Of a stretch of 64,000 bases of DNA, positions 17,626 to 26,226 are shown in pieces. Made by a program: the position numbers and the translations under genes. How positions within the stretch are numbered: the first letter of the stretch is position 1; each line of letters opens with the position of its first letter. The stretch comes from Bifidobacterium mongoliense DSM 21395 (GTDB lineage: Bacteria > Actinomycetota > Actinomycetes > Actinomycetales > Bifidobacteriaceae): NCBI RefSeq assembly GCF_000741285.1, contig NZ_JGZE01000001.1, positions 248,001 to 312,000 of the forward strand, written 5' to 3'. Under the pieces are notes generated by a model, which was not told the DNA's origin, did no database searches, and was given only the letters and a program-made list of their open reading frames with translations.

Positions 17626-19188
17626 ATGGCACAAGGTCCGGTACTCGTGGTGGACTTCGGGGCGCAATACGCCCAGCTCATCGCGCGACGTGTGCGCGAA
17701 TCCCACCTCTACTCGGAGCTGGTCCCTCATTCCATGCCCGTCGATGAGATGCTGGCCAAGGATCCGCAGGCGATCATCCTGTCGGGCGGCCCCGCATCGG
17801 TCTTCGAGCCCGGGGCGCCCGGCATCGACAAGCGGATCTTCGATGCAGGCGTACCGATTCTGGGCATCTGCTACGGCTTCCAGGTCATGGCGCATGAGCT
17901 CGGCGGTACCGTCGACCGGGCCGCTCTGGGAGAATACGGCAAGACCCACGCGGACATCGACCATGCCGAGGGGCTGCTCGAGGGTTCTCCGGCGGAGCAG
18001 TCCACGTGGATGAGCCATGGCGTCGCGGTCGAACATGCGCCCAAGGGCTTCGAGGTGCTCGCCCATACCGATGGCGCTCCCGTCGCCGCGATGCAGGATC
18101 CGTCACGAGGACTGTATGGCGTCCAGTGGCACCCCGAGGTCAGGCACACGCCGCTCGGTCAGGATCTGCTCGACACCTTCCTGCACCGTTCCGCCGGCCT
18201 GCGCGACAACTGGAGCGCCTCGGGCATCATCGAGGATCAGATCGCCAAGATCAAGGCCGAGGTGGGCGATGCCGAAGTCATCTGCGGATTGTCCGGAGGT
18301 GTGGATTCCGCGGTCGCCGCGACGCTCGTGCACCGCGCGATCGGCGACCAGCTCACATGCGTGTTCGTGGACCACGGTCTACTGCGCAAAGGCGAGGTCG
18401 AACAGGTCAAACACGATTTCGTCAAGGCCACCGGCATCCGGCTCATCGCCGTGGACGCCGCTGACGACTTCCTCACCGCGCTCAAGGGCGTGAGCGAACC
18501 CGAACGCAAGCGCAAGATCATCGGCGAGAAATTCATTCGCACCTTCGAGAAGGCGCAGCGCCAGGTCATCGAGGAGGCGGGTGCCAAAGGCAAGGAGGTC
18601 AAATTTCTCGTGCAGGGCACACTGTATCCGGACGTCGTGGAATCGGGCGGCGGCGACGGTGCAGCGAACATCAAATCCCACCACAACGTCGGGGGCCTGC
18701 CCAAGGACATCAAGTTCAAGCTCATCGAACCGCTGCGCACCCTGTTCAAGGATGAGGTGCGGGCCATCGGCACGGAGCTTGGGCTGCCCGACAGCATCGT
18801 ATGGCGCCAGCCGTTCCCGGGGCCCGGCTTGGGCATCCGCATCATCGGAGACATCACGAAGGAACGCCTGGACCTGTTGCGTGAGGCGGACGCCATCGCG
18901 CGGGAGGAGCTGTCGAAGGAAGGCCTGGACCGCGACATCTGGCAGTGCCCGGTCGTGCTGCTGGCCAACGTGCATTCCGTGGGCGTGCAGGGGGATGAGC
19001 GCACGTATGGTTCGCCGATCGTGCTGCGGCCCGTCAGCTCGGAGGATGCGATGACCGCCGATTGGTCGCGTGTGCCCTACGACGTGCTGGCCACCATCTC
19101 GACGCGCATCACCAACGAATGCCGTCAGATCAACCGCGTGATGCTCGACTGCACCTCGAAGCCGCCGGCCACGATCGAGTGGGAGTGA
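17626..19188 (+). CDS. guaA: GMP synthase (glutamine-hydrolysing)
   Basis: Aminates XMP to GMP using glutamine and ATP. The 520-residue protein has an N-terminal class I glutamine amidotransferase with [26 protein letters not shown], the nucleophile motif GICYGFQ and WHPEV. The ATP pyrophosphatase domain has the PP-loop [11 protein letters not shown]. The C-terminal dimerisation domain ends [12 protein letters not shown], the usual family end. ATG 17626 is chosen for AAGGGAG about 8 bases upstream; the frame is open back to 17548. With the xanthine salvage genes nearby, it completes the path from xanthine through XMP to GMP. Confidence 0.97.
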   Translation: MAQGPVLVVDFGAQYAQLIARRVRESHLYSELVPHSMPVDEMLAKDPQAIILSGGPASVFEPGAPGIDKRIFDAGVPILGICYGFQVMAHELGGTVDRAALGEYGKTHADIDHAEGLLEGSPAEQSTWMSHGVAVEHAPKGFEVLAHTDGAPVAAMQDPSRGLYGVQWHPEVRHTPLGQDLLDTFLHRSAGLRDNWSASGIIEDQIAKIKAEVGDAEVICGLSGGVDSAVAATLVHRAIGDQLTCVFVDHGLLRKGEVEQVKHDFVKATGIRLIAVDAADDFLTALKGVSEPERKRKIIGEKFIRTFEKAQRQVIEEAGAKGKEVKFLVQGTLYPDVVESGGGDGAANIKSHHNVGGLPKDIKFKLIEPLRTLFKDEVRAIGTELGLPDSIVWRQPFPGPGLGIRIIGDITKERLDLLREADAIAREELSKEGLDRDIWQCPVVLLANVHSVGVQGDERTYGSPIVLRPVSSEDAMTADWSRVPYDVLATISTRITNECRQINRVMLDCTSKPPATIEWE

Positions 19189-19361
19189 GCGTCCGACACC
19201 ACTGGGACCCGGGCATCCAGGTGCTGAGTGCCCTGGCTATGGGTATCCGGACACCCGTGAGTGCCTGCTGCCGCTGAACCCGAGGGACTCACAATCGCTC
19301 CGTACCGCCCATAGTGTTGAGTGAGGCGATTTCGGTGTGGGACGGGCCCGGTGTGACGGGG

Positions 19362-20735
19362 CTATCCACGCTCCGCAGGCGCTGACAGGAACCGGTGCTC
19401 GCCGGGGAGCACCGCGTTGAGTATCACCGCGACGACGAAGGACAGCACGATGCAGTTCGTCGCGAAAATCGACTGGAAGAGCTGGGGAAAACGCGCGAAG
19501 ATGCCGCTCACCTGGGTGAATCCGATGCCGATGGTCAACGACAGCGCGGCTATCGTGATGTTGCGCTGCGTGTAGCCCGCCTCCGAGATCATCTGGAATC
19601 CCGAGAGGATGATGTTACCGAACATCATGATCGTGCAACCACCCAGCACCGACTGCGGCAAGGAGTTGAACGCCTGGGCGATGCCCGGCACCAGACTCGC
19701 CAACACCAGGAGCAATCCTCCGGAGAAGATCACCTTGCGGTTGACGACTTTGGTCATCGCCACCAGGCCGATGTTCTGTGCGAACGAGGTGAGTGGCAGG
19801 CAGCCGAAGGCGCCCGAGACCACGGAGATGAGGCCGTCGCCGGCGATGGCGCCCGAGGTTTCGCGAGGAGTGGGTGCGCGGTTCAGGCCGACCTTGGTGA
19901 GCGCCGCGGTGTCGCCGAGCACCTCGACGGAGGAGACGACGTACAGCAGGGCGAAGGTGATGATGGCTCCGGCGTCAAGACGCGGCATGACCGGCAGGAC
20001 GCGAGGCAGGCTCACCACAGCGATCCCGGAGAAACCGGAGAAATCGACCTTTCCGGCGGCCACCGCGCAGACGTAGCCCACGATGAGTCCGAACAGCACC
20101 GAGAGTTGTTTGAGGGTGCCGCGCATGAGCAGCTGGAAGGCCAAGCAGGCGACCAGCGAGATGAGCCCGAGACCGAGGTTGGTCCAGCCACCGAAATCCT
20201 TCGACCCCGCACCACCCGCGAATGACGTCGCGCCGACGGACAGGAGGGAGAACCCGATCGAGGTCACGACGACCGCGGAGACGATGGGGGGCACGAGACG
20301 GCTCCACAGATGCGCCGTCAGACCCAGCAGCAGTTCGAGCAGGCCGCCGACCATCACCGCGCCGATGACGGCGCCGTATCCCTGCGTCGAGACGATGGCG
20401 ACCGCGGCGGCCACGTAGGTGAAGGATATACCAGTCACCATGGGCAGGCGGCTGCCCACGCGCCATAGCGGGTACAGCTGCAGGCACGTGCCCAGGCCCG
20501 CGACGAGCAGGCCGCTCTGAATGACCTGCGCGGATTGCTCCGCCGTCATCCGTGCTGCGGCGGTCACCAGGAATATCGGGGCGAGGTTCGCGACGAACAT
20601 CGCCAGGACGTGCTGCAGTCCGAATGGTATGCCCTTCCAGAACGAGATGTCGCCGTCCAGAGATGACAGGGTGGAGGCATGGGTGTTGTGGGAGTCGGTG
20701 GTGGTCTCTGATTTGTCGGGTCGGTCAAAACTCAT
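19362..20735 (-). CDS. pbuX: Xanthine/uracil permease (NCS2 family)
   Basis: Membrane importer of xanthine or a related purine, 457 residues with about 12-14 membrane segments. Family marks: GLQHVLAMFVANLAPIFLV at helix 1, GISFTYVAAAVAI, and the NCS2 signature SFAQNIGLVAMTKVVNR; PTPRETSGAIAGDGL precedes it. It lies 46 bases behind xpt on the same strand, the usual xpt-pbuX arrangement, which favours xanthine as substrate. ATG 20735 has GAGAAAG 9 bases upstream. Confidence 0.87.
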   Translation of the reverse strand: MSFDRPDKSETTTDSHNTHASTLSSLDGDISFWKGIPFGLQHVLAMFVANLAPIFLVTAAARMTAEQSAQVIQSGLLVAGLGTCLQLYPLWRVGSRLPMVTGISFTYVAAAVAIVSTQGYGAVIGAVMVGGLLELLLGLTAHLWSRLVPPIVSAVVVTSIGFSLLSVGATSFAGGAGSKDFGGWTNLGLGLISLVACLAFQLLMRGTLKQLSVLFGLIVGYVCAVAAGKVDFSGFSGIAVVSLPRVLPVMPRLDAGAIITFALLYVVSSVEVLGDTAALTKVGLNRAPTPRETSGAIAGDGLISVVSGAFGCLPLTSFAQNIGLVAMTKVVNRKVIFSGGLLLVLASLVPGIAQAFNSLPQSVLGGCTIMMFGNIILSGFQMISEAGYTQRNITIAALSLTIGIGFTQVSGIFARFPQLFQSIFATNCIVLSFVVAVILNAVLPGEHRFLSAPAERG

Positions 20736-20781
20736 GCTCGCACGCTTTCTCGTAACGTATCGATCGTGGGCGCGCGGCGCG

Positions 20782-21360
20782 TCAGGCGAATTCGACGGTG
20801 CCGGTCTCGGCGTCCATCGAGGTGACTATCGCGAGGGATTCGACATCGTATCCCGCGCGGCGCAGGATCTCTCCGCCGGATTGGAAACCCTTCTCAATCG
20901 CGATACCGATGCCCACGACCTGCGCGCCGGCCTCGCCGCAGATGTCGATCAGGCCTTGCATGGCCTTGCCGTTCGCGAGGAAGTCGTCGAGCAGGAGCAC
21001 CCGCTCCCCGGCCTTGAGGAAACGCTTCGCCACGATCACGGGGAATTCTCGTTGCTTGGTGTAGGAGTAGACCTTGGTGACGTACTGGTCACCTTCGAGG
21101 TTGATTGATTGCGTCTTCTTGGCGAAGACCACGGGGACGTCGCCGAAGTGCCGGGCCGCGCAACACGCGATGCCGATGCCCGACGCCTCGATGGTGAGGA
21201 TCTTGTCGATGTGGCGACCGGAGAAGATGCGGGCCCATTCGGCTCCCATGTGGTCGAACAACGCGACGTCGCACTGGTGGTTGAGGAACGAGTCCACTTT
21301 GAGTACGTTGCCCGGCTTGACCATGCCGTCCCGACGAATCCTGTCCTGTAATTCCTTCAT
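20782..21360 (-). CDS. xpt: Xanthine phosphoribosyltransferase
   Basis: Salvages xanthine to XMP with PRPP. The 192-residue protein reads [22 protein letters not shown] (in two parts), [41 protein letters not shown], and the PRPP-binding loop [17 protein letters not shown], a close match to Bacillus-type Xpt. The frame is open to 21429, but ATG 21360 has GAGGG 5 bases upstream and starts where the family does. It leads the xpt-pbuX operon. I looked for a purine riboswitch in the short leader and saw none. Confidence 0.94.
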   Translation of the reverse strand: MKELQDRIRRDGMVKPGNVLKVDSFLNHQCDVALFDHMGAEWARIFSGRHIDKILTIEASGIGIACCAARHFGDVPVVFAKKTQSINLEGDQYVTKVYSYTKQREFPVIVAKRFLKAGERVLLLDDFLANGKAMQGLIDICGEAGAQVVGIGIAIEKGFQSGGEILRRAGYDVESLAIVTSMDAETGTVEFA

Positions 21361-21544
21361 AACCACCCTCGCAAGATGCCAAGCGTGCCGGTAGGGCGCG
21401 CGCCGATACAGGGGAGCATACAGGCGCATGGTGACCGATCACACCCTGCCGCGCTGACGGTATGCTGTGCTAGACATGGATGCGCGGCGCCTGGCATGTG
21501 TCATGCCGAAGGCCCTTCATCATCCTCAGGAAAGGTACGCGAAC

Positions 21545-24223
21545 GTGTCGGCAGATCCCGATTTCATTGCACGAAGGCCCCAGGAGTTGATCTCCGATCT
21601 CAACGCGCAGCAGGCTCAGGCCGTGCAGCACCAGGGCCCCGCCCTGCTGATAGGGGCCGGCGCCGGGTCGGGCAAGACGAGGGTACTCACGCGGCGTATC
21701 GCATGGATACTCTCGCAGTTCGGGGCCTGGCCCAGTCAGGTCCTCGCGATCACGTTCACCAACAAGGCCGCCGCTGAAATGCGCGAACGCCTCACCACAC
21801 TCATCGGACCGGTGGCGCAGCGCATGTGGGTTTCGACCTTCCACTCGGCCTGCGTGCGCATCCTGCGGCGCGACGGCAAGGAAATCGGACTCGCCTCCGG
21901 ATTCTCCATCTATGACACGGCCGATTGCGAACGGCTGGTCAAGCTCATCGCCGCGGACCTCAACTTCGACGTCAAGCGATACACTCCGCGCAGCATCCTG
22001 GCGCGCATCTCCGATTACAAGAATAATCTGCAGGACTGGCGCACTCAGCTGCAGACCTATGCCGCCGACTACCGTCCTGGGCAGCGCGGCTATCAGCTGG
22101 GCCGGTTGGGCAACGTCGAAGAGTTGTACGCGGTCGTCTACGCCGAGTATCAGCATCGTCTCGAGGCCGCGAATGCGGTGGATTTCGATGACCTCATCAT
22201 GCGTACCGTGGAACTGCTCAGAACCAGGCCCATGGTCGCGCAGTACTACCACCACAAGTTCCGCTACATCCTCGTCGATGAGTACCAGGACACCAACCAC
22301 GCCCAGTACGAGCTGATCCGCGAGCTCGGCGGCGTGAACGGCGAGGCCACGACGTCGGGCGCGCCCGTGGCTGCGGGGCGGGAAGGCCCGGCCTGGGTGA
22401 CGGTCGTGGGCGATTCCGACCAGTCGATCTATGCCTTCCGGGGCGCCGACATCAGCAACATCCAGGATTTCGAGAAGGATTTCCCGAATGCGGCGACGAT
22501 CATGCTCGAGCAGAACTACCGATCCACGCAGACCATCCTTGATGCGGCGAATGCCGTGATCGCCAACAACAAGGGGCGCAAGCCCAAGAAGCTATGGACC
22601 GCCGCCGGCAAGGGCGACCCGATCGTCGGGTACGCCGCCGACAACGCGCAGCAGGAGGCCTCCTGGATCGCCTCACAGATCGCCGGCACCGTGAGCGACG
22701 GGACGTACACGTATGCGGACATGGCCATCATGTACCGGGCGAACGCGCAGTCGCGTTCCCTTGAGGAGGCGCTCATCAACGCCGGCATACCCTACCAGCT
22801 CATCGGTGGCACGAAGTTCTACGAACGCCGTGAGGTCAAGGACGCCATCGCCTATCTGCAGGCCCTGGTCAATCCTGCCGACGACGTCAACATGCGACGC
22901 ATCATGAACGTGCCCAAACGAGGTCTGGGAGCCCGGGCCGAGGCGCTCGTCTCGGGATACGCGCAAGCCCATGATTCGACGTTCTGGTCGGGGGTGGAGC
23001 ACCTCGACAGTATCGAGGGCATGCCCACGCGCACGGCCAAGCAGCTGGGTGCGTTCCGCGATCTCATGCAGGCGTTGGCTTCGTTCGCGCACGAGCACGA
23101 TGCGAGACCCTCCCAGATCGTCGCCCAGGTGCTTCAGGATTCCGGTCTGCTGGACACGCTGCAGCATTCGGAGGATCCCCAGGACGCCTCGCGGGTGGAG
23201 AACCTCTCCCAGCTCCAGTCCGTCGCAGCCGAATTCGAGCAGAACACGCCGGACTCGACGTTGGCCGGCTTCCTCGAGACCACCGCGCTCGTCGCGGACT
23301 CGGACCAGCTCCCCGGCGAAGGCGAGGACAACGGCAAGGTCACGCTCATGACGCTGCACACCGCGAAGGGCCTCGAATACCCGATCGTGTTCCTCACCGG
23401 CATGGAGCAGGGCACGTTCCCGCATGCACGCTCCCTGGAGGATGAGGACGAGCTGAGCGAGGAGCGCCGGCTGGCCTACGTGGGCATCACGCGTGCCCGC
23501 AAGCGGCTCTACCTGACCCGTGCTTCGGTGAGGGCGCAGTGGGGGCAGGCCAACGAGATGCTGCCCAGCCAGTTCCTCGACGAGATACCCGCCGATCTCA
23601 TCGAGTGGAAACGCAAGGAGTCGGGCGCCGAACGGATGCGCGGCGGTTGGGGTAACCGGGACTTCGATGATGACGGTGACGAATTCGGCGGTTGGGATGA
23701 CGACGAGTTCAGTGGCGGCGGTTTCGGCGTCTCCAGCTCCTCGCACGGCGGTGCCGCGCGTTCCTCCCGTTCCTCGCGTTCATCATCATGGTCGGGTGCC
23801 GGCTACGGCGGGGGATACGGCTCCTCGGGTCGCTCGGGGTCGCGTGGTTCCTCGTCTTCGTATGGTGGTTCGCACGGTGCTTCGTCGCGGACGTCCTCGT
23901 ACGGTGGTTCCCATGGTGGTTCGTACGGTGGTTATGGCTCCCGGGCCTCGTCCTCGTCGCACGGATCGAGCGGCAAGGTGACGACGCGGCGGATCGCCCC
24001 GTCGTCTTCGGCCAAGGCTGTGCCGGCTTCCGCGGTGCGCAAGGACAACCATCTGCAGATCGCGGATTTCCAGATCGGCGACAAGATTTCCCACGACCAA
24101 TACGGCCTGGGGACCATCCTCGATACCCAGGATAAGGGACGCAACTCGGTCATCACCGTCGACTTCGGCGCGGACGGGGTCAAGCGGCTCATGCTTCGAG
24201 TCGCCCCGATCGAGAAGCTCTGA
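21545..24223 (+). CDS. pcrA: ATP-dependent DNA helicase PcrA/UvrD
   Basis: Superfamily 1A 3'-5' helicase acting in repair and in resolving transcription or replication conflicts, 892 residues from GTG 21545. Motifs in order: Q-motif LNAQQAQAVQ, motif I GAGAGSGKTRVL, Ia TFTNKAAAEM, II VDEYQDTN, III GDSDQSIYAFRGAD, IV QNYRSTQTIL, V TLHTAKGLEYPIVF, VI RRLAYVGITRARKRL. A linker of about 110 residues (700-810) is nearly all Ser, Gly, Tyr, Arg and His. It leads to a small Tudor-like C-terminal domain (ISHDQYGLGTILDTQ). GTG 21545 follows AGGAAAGG at a 9-base spacing; ATG 21476 is an alternative just behind a TATGCT -10-like element. Confidence 0.94.
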   Translation: MSADPDFIARRPQELISDLNAQQAQAVQHQGPALLIGAGAGSGKTRVLTRRIAWILSQFGAWPSQVLAITFTNKAAAEMRERLTTLIGPVAQRMWVSTFHSACVRILRRDGKEIGLASGFSIYDTADCERLVKLIAADLNFDVKRYTPRSILARISDYKNNLQDWRTQLQTYAADYRPGQRGYQLGRLGNVEELYAVVYAEYQHRLEAANAVDFDDLIMRTVELLRTRPMVAQYYHHKFRYILVDEYQDTNHAQYELIRELGGVNGEATTSGAPVAAGREGPAWVTVVGDSDQSIYAFRGADISNIQDFEKDFPNAATIMLEQNYRSTQTILDAANAVIANNKGRKPKKLWTAAGKGDPIVGYAADNAQQEASWIASQIAGTVSDGTYTYADMAIMYRANAQSRSLEEALINAGIPYQLIGGTKFYERREVKDAIAYLQALVNPADDVNMRRIMNVPKRGLGARAEALVSGYAQAHDSTFWSGVEHLDSIEGMPTRTAKQLGAFRDLMQALASFAHEHDARPSQIVAQVLQDSGLLDTLQHSEDPQDASRVENLSQLQSVAAEFEQNTPDSTLAGFLETTALVADSDQLPGEGEDNGKVTLMTLHTAKGLEYPIVFLTGMEQGTFPHARSLEDEDELSEERRLAYVGITRARKRLYLTRASVRAQWGQANEMLPSQFLDEIPADLIEWKRKESGAERMRGGWGNRDFDDDGDEFGGWDDDEFSGGGFGVSSSSHGGAARSSRSSRSSSWSGAGYGGGYGSSGRSGSRGSSSSYGGSHGASSRTSSYGGSHGGSYGGYGSRASSSSHGSSGKVTTRRIAPSSSAKAVPASAVRKDNHLQIADFQIGDKISHDQYGLGTILDTQDKGRNSVITVDFGADGVKRLMLRVAPIEKL

Positions 24224-24287
24224 GCGCCACCGTGGTCCCGGCGGCATCGGCGGCCCCGGCGGCCGAAGTCGGTCGACGGGATGGGTG

Positions 24288-24471
24288 TATACTGGTAGAT
24301 CGTGTCCGTCAGCAGACGGATGCTATCTGGAGTCTTAGCCCATCAGTGGGTCGGCGGCGCGTGGCGCCGTTCGTGCATGGCACGATGAAGCACTGGAGAG
24401 GCTGACTCAGTACGGCTGCGGCCGTGCTCCGTTTCAGATAACGACAGAATGAATGAAGGTATGGTTTCATC
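24288..24471 (+). promoter_or_regulatory. rpsD promoter and structured 5' leader
   Basis: TATACT at 24288-24293 is a good -10, giving an untranslated leader of about 170 bases before rpsD. The leader contains five short hairpins: TCCGTC/GACGGA (24305-24320), CCCA/TGGG (24339-24350), CGGCG/CGCCG (about 24351-24369), CGTGC/GCACG (24372-24384) and ACGGC/GCCGT (24412-24425). A ribosomal protein S4 gene with a long folded leader suggests autoregulation by S4, but this is inferred. Confidence 0.5.
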
Positions 24472-25098
24472 ATGACCAATATTCAGCGTTCACGCCGTCA
24501 GGTGCGTCTTTCGCGCGCCCTCGGCATCGCACTGACCCCCAAGGCCCAGCGCATCTTCGAGAAGCGTCCCTACGCTCCCGGCGAGCACGGCCGCACGCGT
24601 CGTCGCACCGAATCCGATTACGCGGTTCGTCTGCGCGAGAAGCAGCGTCTGCGCGCCCAGTACGGCATTTCGGAGCGCCAGCTGCGCGCCGTCTACGAGA
24701 AGGGCACCCACACCGCCGGCCAGACCGGTGACGCGATGCTCGTGGACCTCGAGTCCCGTCTCGACGCCCTGGTGCTGCGTTCCGGCTTCGCCCGGACCAC
24801 CGCTCAGGCCCGCCAGTTCGTCGTGCACCGTCACATCCTGGTCGACGGCAACATCGTCGACCGCCCGTCCTACCGCGTCCGTCCGGGACAGACCATCCAG
24901 GTCAAGGCGAAGAGCCAGACCATGGTGCCGTTCCAGATCGCGGCCGAGGGCGTCCACCGCGACGTGCTGACCGCCGTCCCGGGTTACCTCGATGTGAATC
25001 TCGCTTCCCTGAAGGCCACGCTGACGCGCAAGCCGCTCACCGAAGAGATTCCGGTGCAGGTCAACATCCAGTACGTCGTCGAATTCTACGCGCGCTGA
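24472..25098 (+). CDS. rpsD: 30S ribosomal protein S4
   Basis: Primary 16S rRNA-binding protein of the small subunit, 208 residues. The N-terminal basic domain reads RSRRQVRLSRALGIALTPKAQ and APGEHGRTRRR. The S4 RNA-binding fold follows (LESRLDALVLRSGFARTTAQARQFVVHRHILVDG, read in parts, then VRPGQTI). It stands alone rather than in the alpha operon, as commonly seen in actinobacteria. Upstream is a long structured leader; directly downstream is a strong terminator. Confidence 0.98.
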   Translation: MTNIQRSRRQVRLSRALGIALTPKAQRIFEKRPYAPGEHGRTRRRTESDYAVRLREKQRLRAQYGISERQLRAVYEKGTHTAGQTGDAMLVDLESRLDALVLRSGFARTTAQARQFVVHRHILVDGNIVDRPSYRVRPGQTIQVKAKSQTMVPFQIAAEGVHRDVLTAVPGYLDVNLASLKATLTRKPLTEEIPVQVNIQYVVEFYAR

Positions 25099-25126
25099 TT
25101 CATCACCCATTACAGGGACATACAGT

Positions 25127-25160
25127 CGAAGGCCCCCACGGTTATTCGTGGGGGCCTTCG
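25127..25160 (+). terminator. Strong terminator after rpsD
   Basis: Perfect 13-bp stem CGAAGGCCCCCAC/GTGGGGGCCTTCG with an 8-base loop, 28 bases past the rpsD stop, followed by ATTAT. Clear rho-independent type. Confidence 0.85.
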
Positions 25161-25277
25161 ATTATGCGCGGGGTGTGATTGCGGGCCGGGATTGATGGTC
25201 CCAACGGCGTCTCCGGTCCGCCGTCCTAGGTCCAGCGTGTCATGTCCGGCGTGCAGCCGATGGGCATGAATGCGAGG

Positions 25278-25655
25278 GCGTCACGCACAAGTCGACGATT
25301 GGGTGACACAAGTCTAAGGTTGAGTGGCAGGGATAGGCGATTGGGTGACGAGAGTCGAGGATTCACCTATCAAGGTCATCGATCTGGTGACATGGATCGG
25401 CGATTCGGTCACACACGTCGACGATTCACGCACCAAAGTCGTCGATCCACTGATGCAAGTCGACGATTGAGCGACAAGGATGGGTGATTGCCCGACAAGG
25501 ATCGAGGATTCACGCACCAAGGTCGACGGTTGAGTGACGCAAGTCGACGATTGGATGACAAGGATGGGCGATTACCCGGCAAGGATCGACGATTCACGCA
25601 CCAAGGTCGCCGGTTCACTGACGCAAGTCGACGATTCGTATAGGCAAGTCGCGTG
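25278..25655. repeat. Eighteen-unit 21-bp tandem repeat array with an 84-bp higher-order period
   Basis: Starting at 25278, eighteen consecutive units of exactly 21 bp can be laid out with no insertion or deletion. A typical unit begins TT, carries GAC or CAC in the middle and ends CAAGTCGACGA or CAAGGATCGACGA. Units diverge at several positions. Units 8-11 (25425-25508), 12-15 (25509-25592) and 16-17 (25593-25634) repeat the same order of unit types, giving a super-period of four units (84 bp). The last unit is degenerate. The array fills the gap between the rpsD terminator and the convergent holin-like gene. Because 21 is divisible by 3, some frames stay open, but no start or ribosome-binding site supports a gene. 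Confidence 0.9.
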
Positions 25656-25822
25656 ATACAACAATTGAGGGGCCATATTCTGCGGTTGCTTTTTCATATC
25701 ACCCGACTTGCCTGATCGGTATGAGACGGTTCCTTCCATTGTCCGGACACGCCGAGCTCCAATCGCGGTGCTGCCGGGCTTCCGTATGGAGGTCCGGCCG
25801 ACGACCGCGCGGGCCCGGCCTG
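25656..25822. other. Intergenic remainder between repeat array and holin-like gene
   Basis: About 170 bases with an AT-rich patch near 25660-25710 and no gene, tRNA or clear hairpin that I can recognise. Confidence 0.4.
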
Positions 25823-26188
25823 TCACTCTCCGACGATGGCCGCGGCGATGGAGGAGACGACGGTGATGATGAGCGAGGCGAACACCGACCACCAGAACCC
25901 CTGCACGATGACGCCCACGCCGAACAGCGAGAGGGCGAGCCATGAGGCGAGTCGCATGCACAGCCAGTTGATGATCAGCGCGACCAGTCCCAAGGTGAGG
26001 ATCGAGAACGGCAGGGCCAACGTATGGGCCACGGGTTTGATCGATGAGTTGATGAGGGCCATGAACAGCGCGAACGCTGCGATACCCAGCAGCGGGGGAG
26101 TGCCGACCGGCACCATGCCGGGAAGCAGCACCACGGTGACGGCGCAGGCGATGGTCATGATGAGCCAGTGTATGAGGAAACGTGTCAT
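25823..26188 (-). CDS. Phage-holin-family (DUF360/YvlD-like) small membrane protein
   Basis: Membrane protein of 121 residues with four hydrophobic segments (LIHWLIMTIACAVTVVLL, LLGIAAFALFMALI, LPFSILTLGLVALIINWL, VFASLIITVVSSIAAAIVG). The segment NSSIKPVAHTLALPFSILTLGL matches the phage_holin_4_2/YvlD family, chromosomal proteins of unknown function despite the name. The ATG at 26188 is preferred over GTG 26194 because a CATAAT -10 on the minus strand lies 7 bases before it, which would make the mRNA leaderless. It diverges from the phosphatase gene across an inverted repeat. Confidence 0.75.
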   Translation of the reverse strand: MTRFLIHWLIMTIACAVTVVLLPGMVPVGTPPLLGIAAFALFMALINSSIKPVAHTLALPFSILTLGLVALIINWLCMRLASWLALSLFGVGVIVQGFWWSVFASLIITVVSSIAAAIVGE

Positions 26189-26194
26189 ACCCAC

Positions 26195-26221
26195 GATTAT
26201 GTCACGCGTGCGGTCATAATC
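26195..26221. promoter_or_regulatory. Mirror-image divergent leaderless promoters
   Basis: CGATTATG and CATAATCG form a perfect 8-bp inverted repeat separated by about 11-13 bases (26195-26202 and 26214-26222). Each arm contains CATAAT reading outward: one -10 lies 7 bases before the ATG at 26188 (minus), the other (26215-26220) lies 6 bases before the ATG at 26227 (plus). Both genes should be transcribed from their own start codons, and the two -10 elements are only 13 bases apart. Confidence 0.6.
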
Positions 26222-26226
26222 GAGAT

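Noticed and set aside
21361-21476. Purine riboswitch ahead of xpt-pbuX.
   Set aside because: The leader is short and lacks the conserved paired loops of the purine aptamer; I could not fold one.
25242-25618. Open frames on both strands through the 21-bp array that translate into heptapeptide repeats.
   Set aside because: A 21-bp period keeps any frame open that lacks a stop in the unit. No start, ribosome-binding site or promoter supports translation, and several stops interrupt the longer readings.
25278-25655. CRISPR array.
   Set aside because: Units are contiguous without spacers, too short and too divergent; no cas gene is present.
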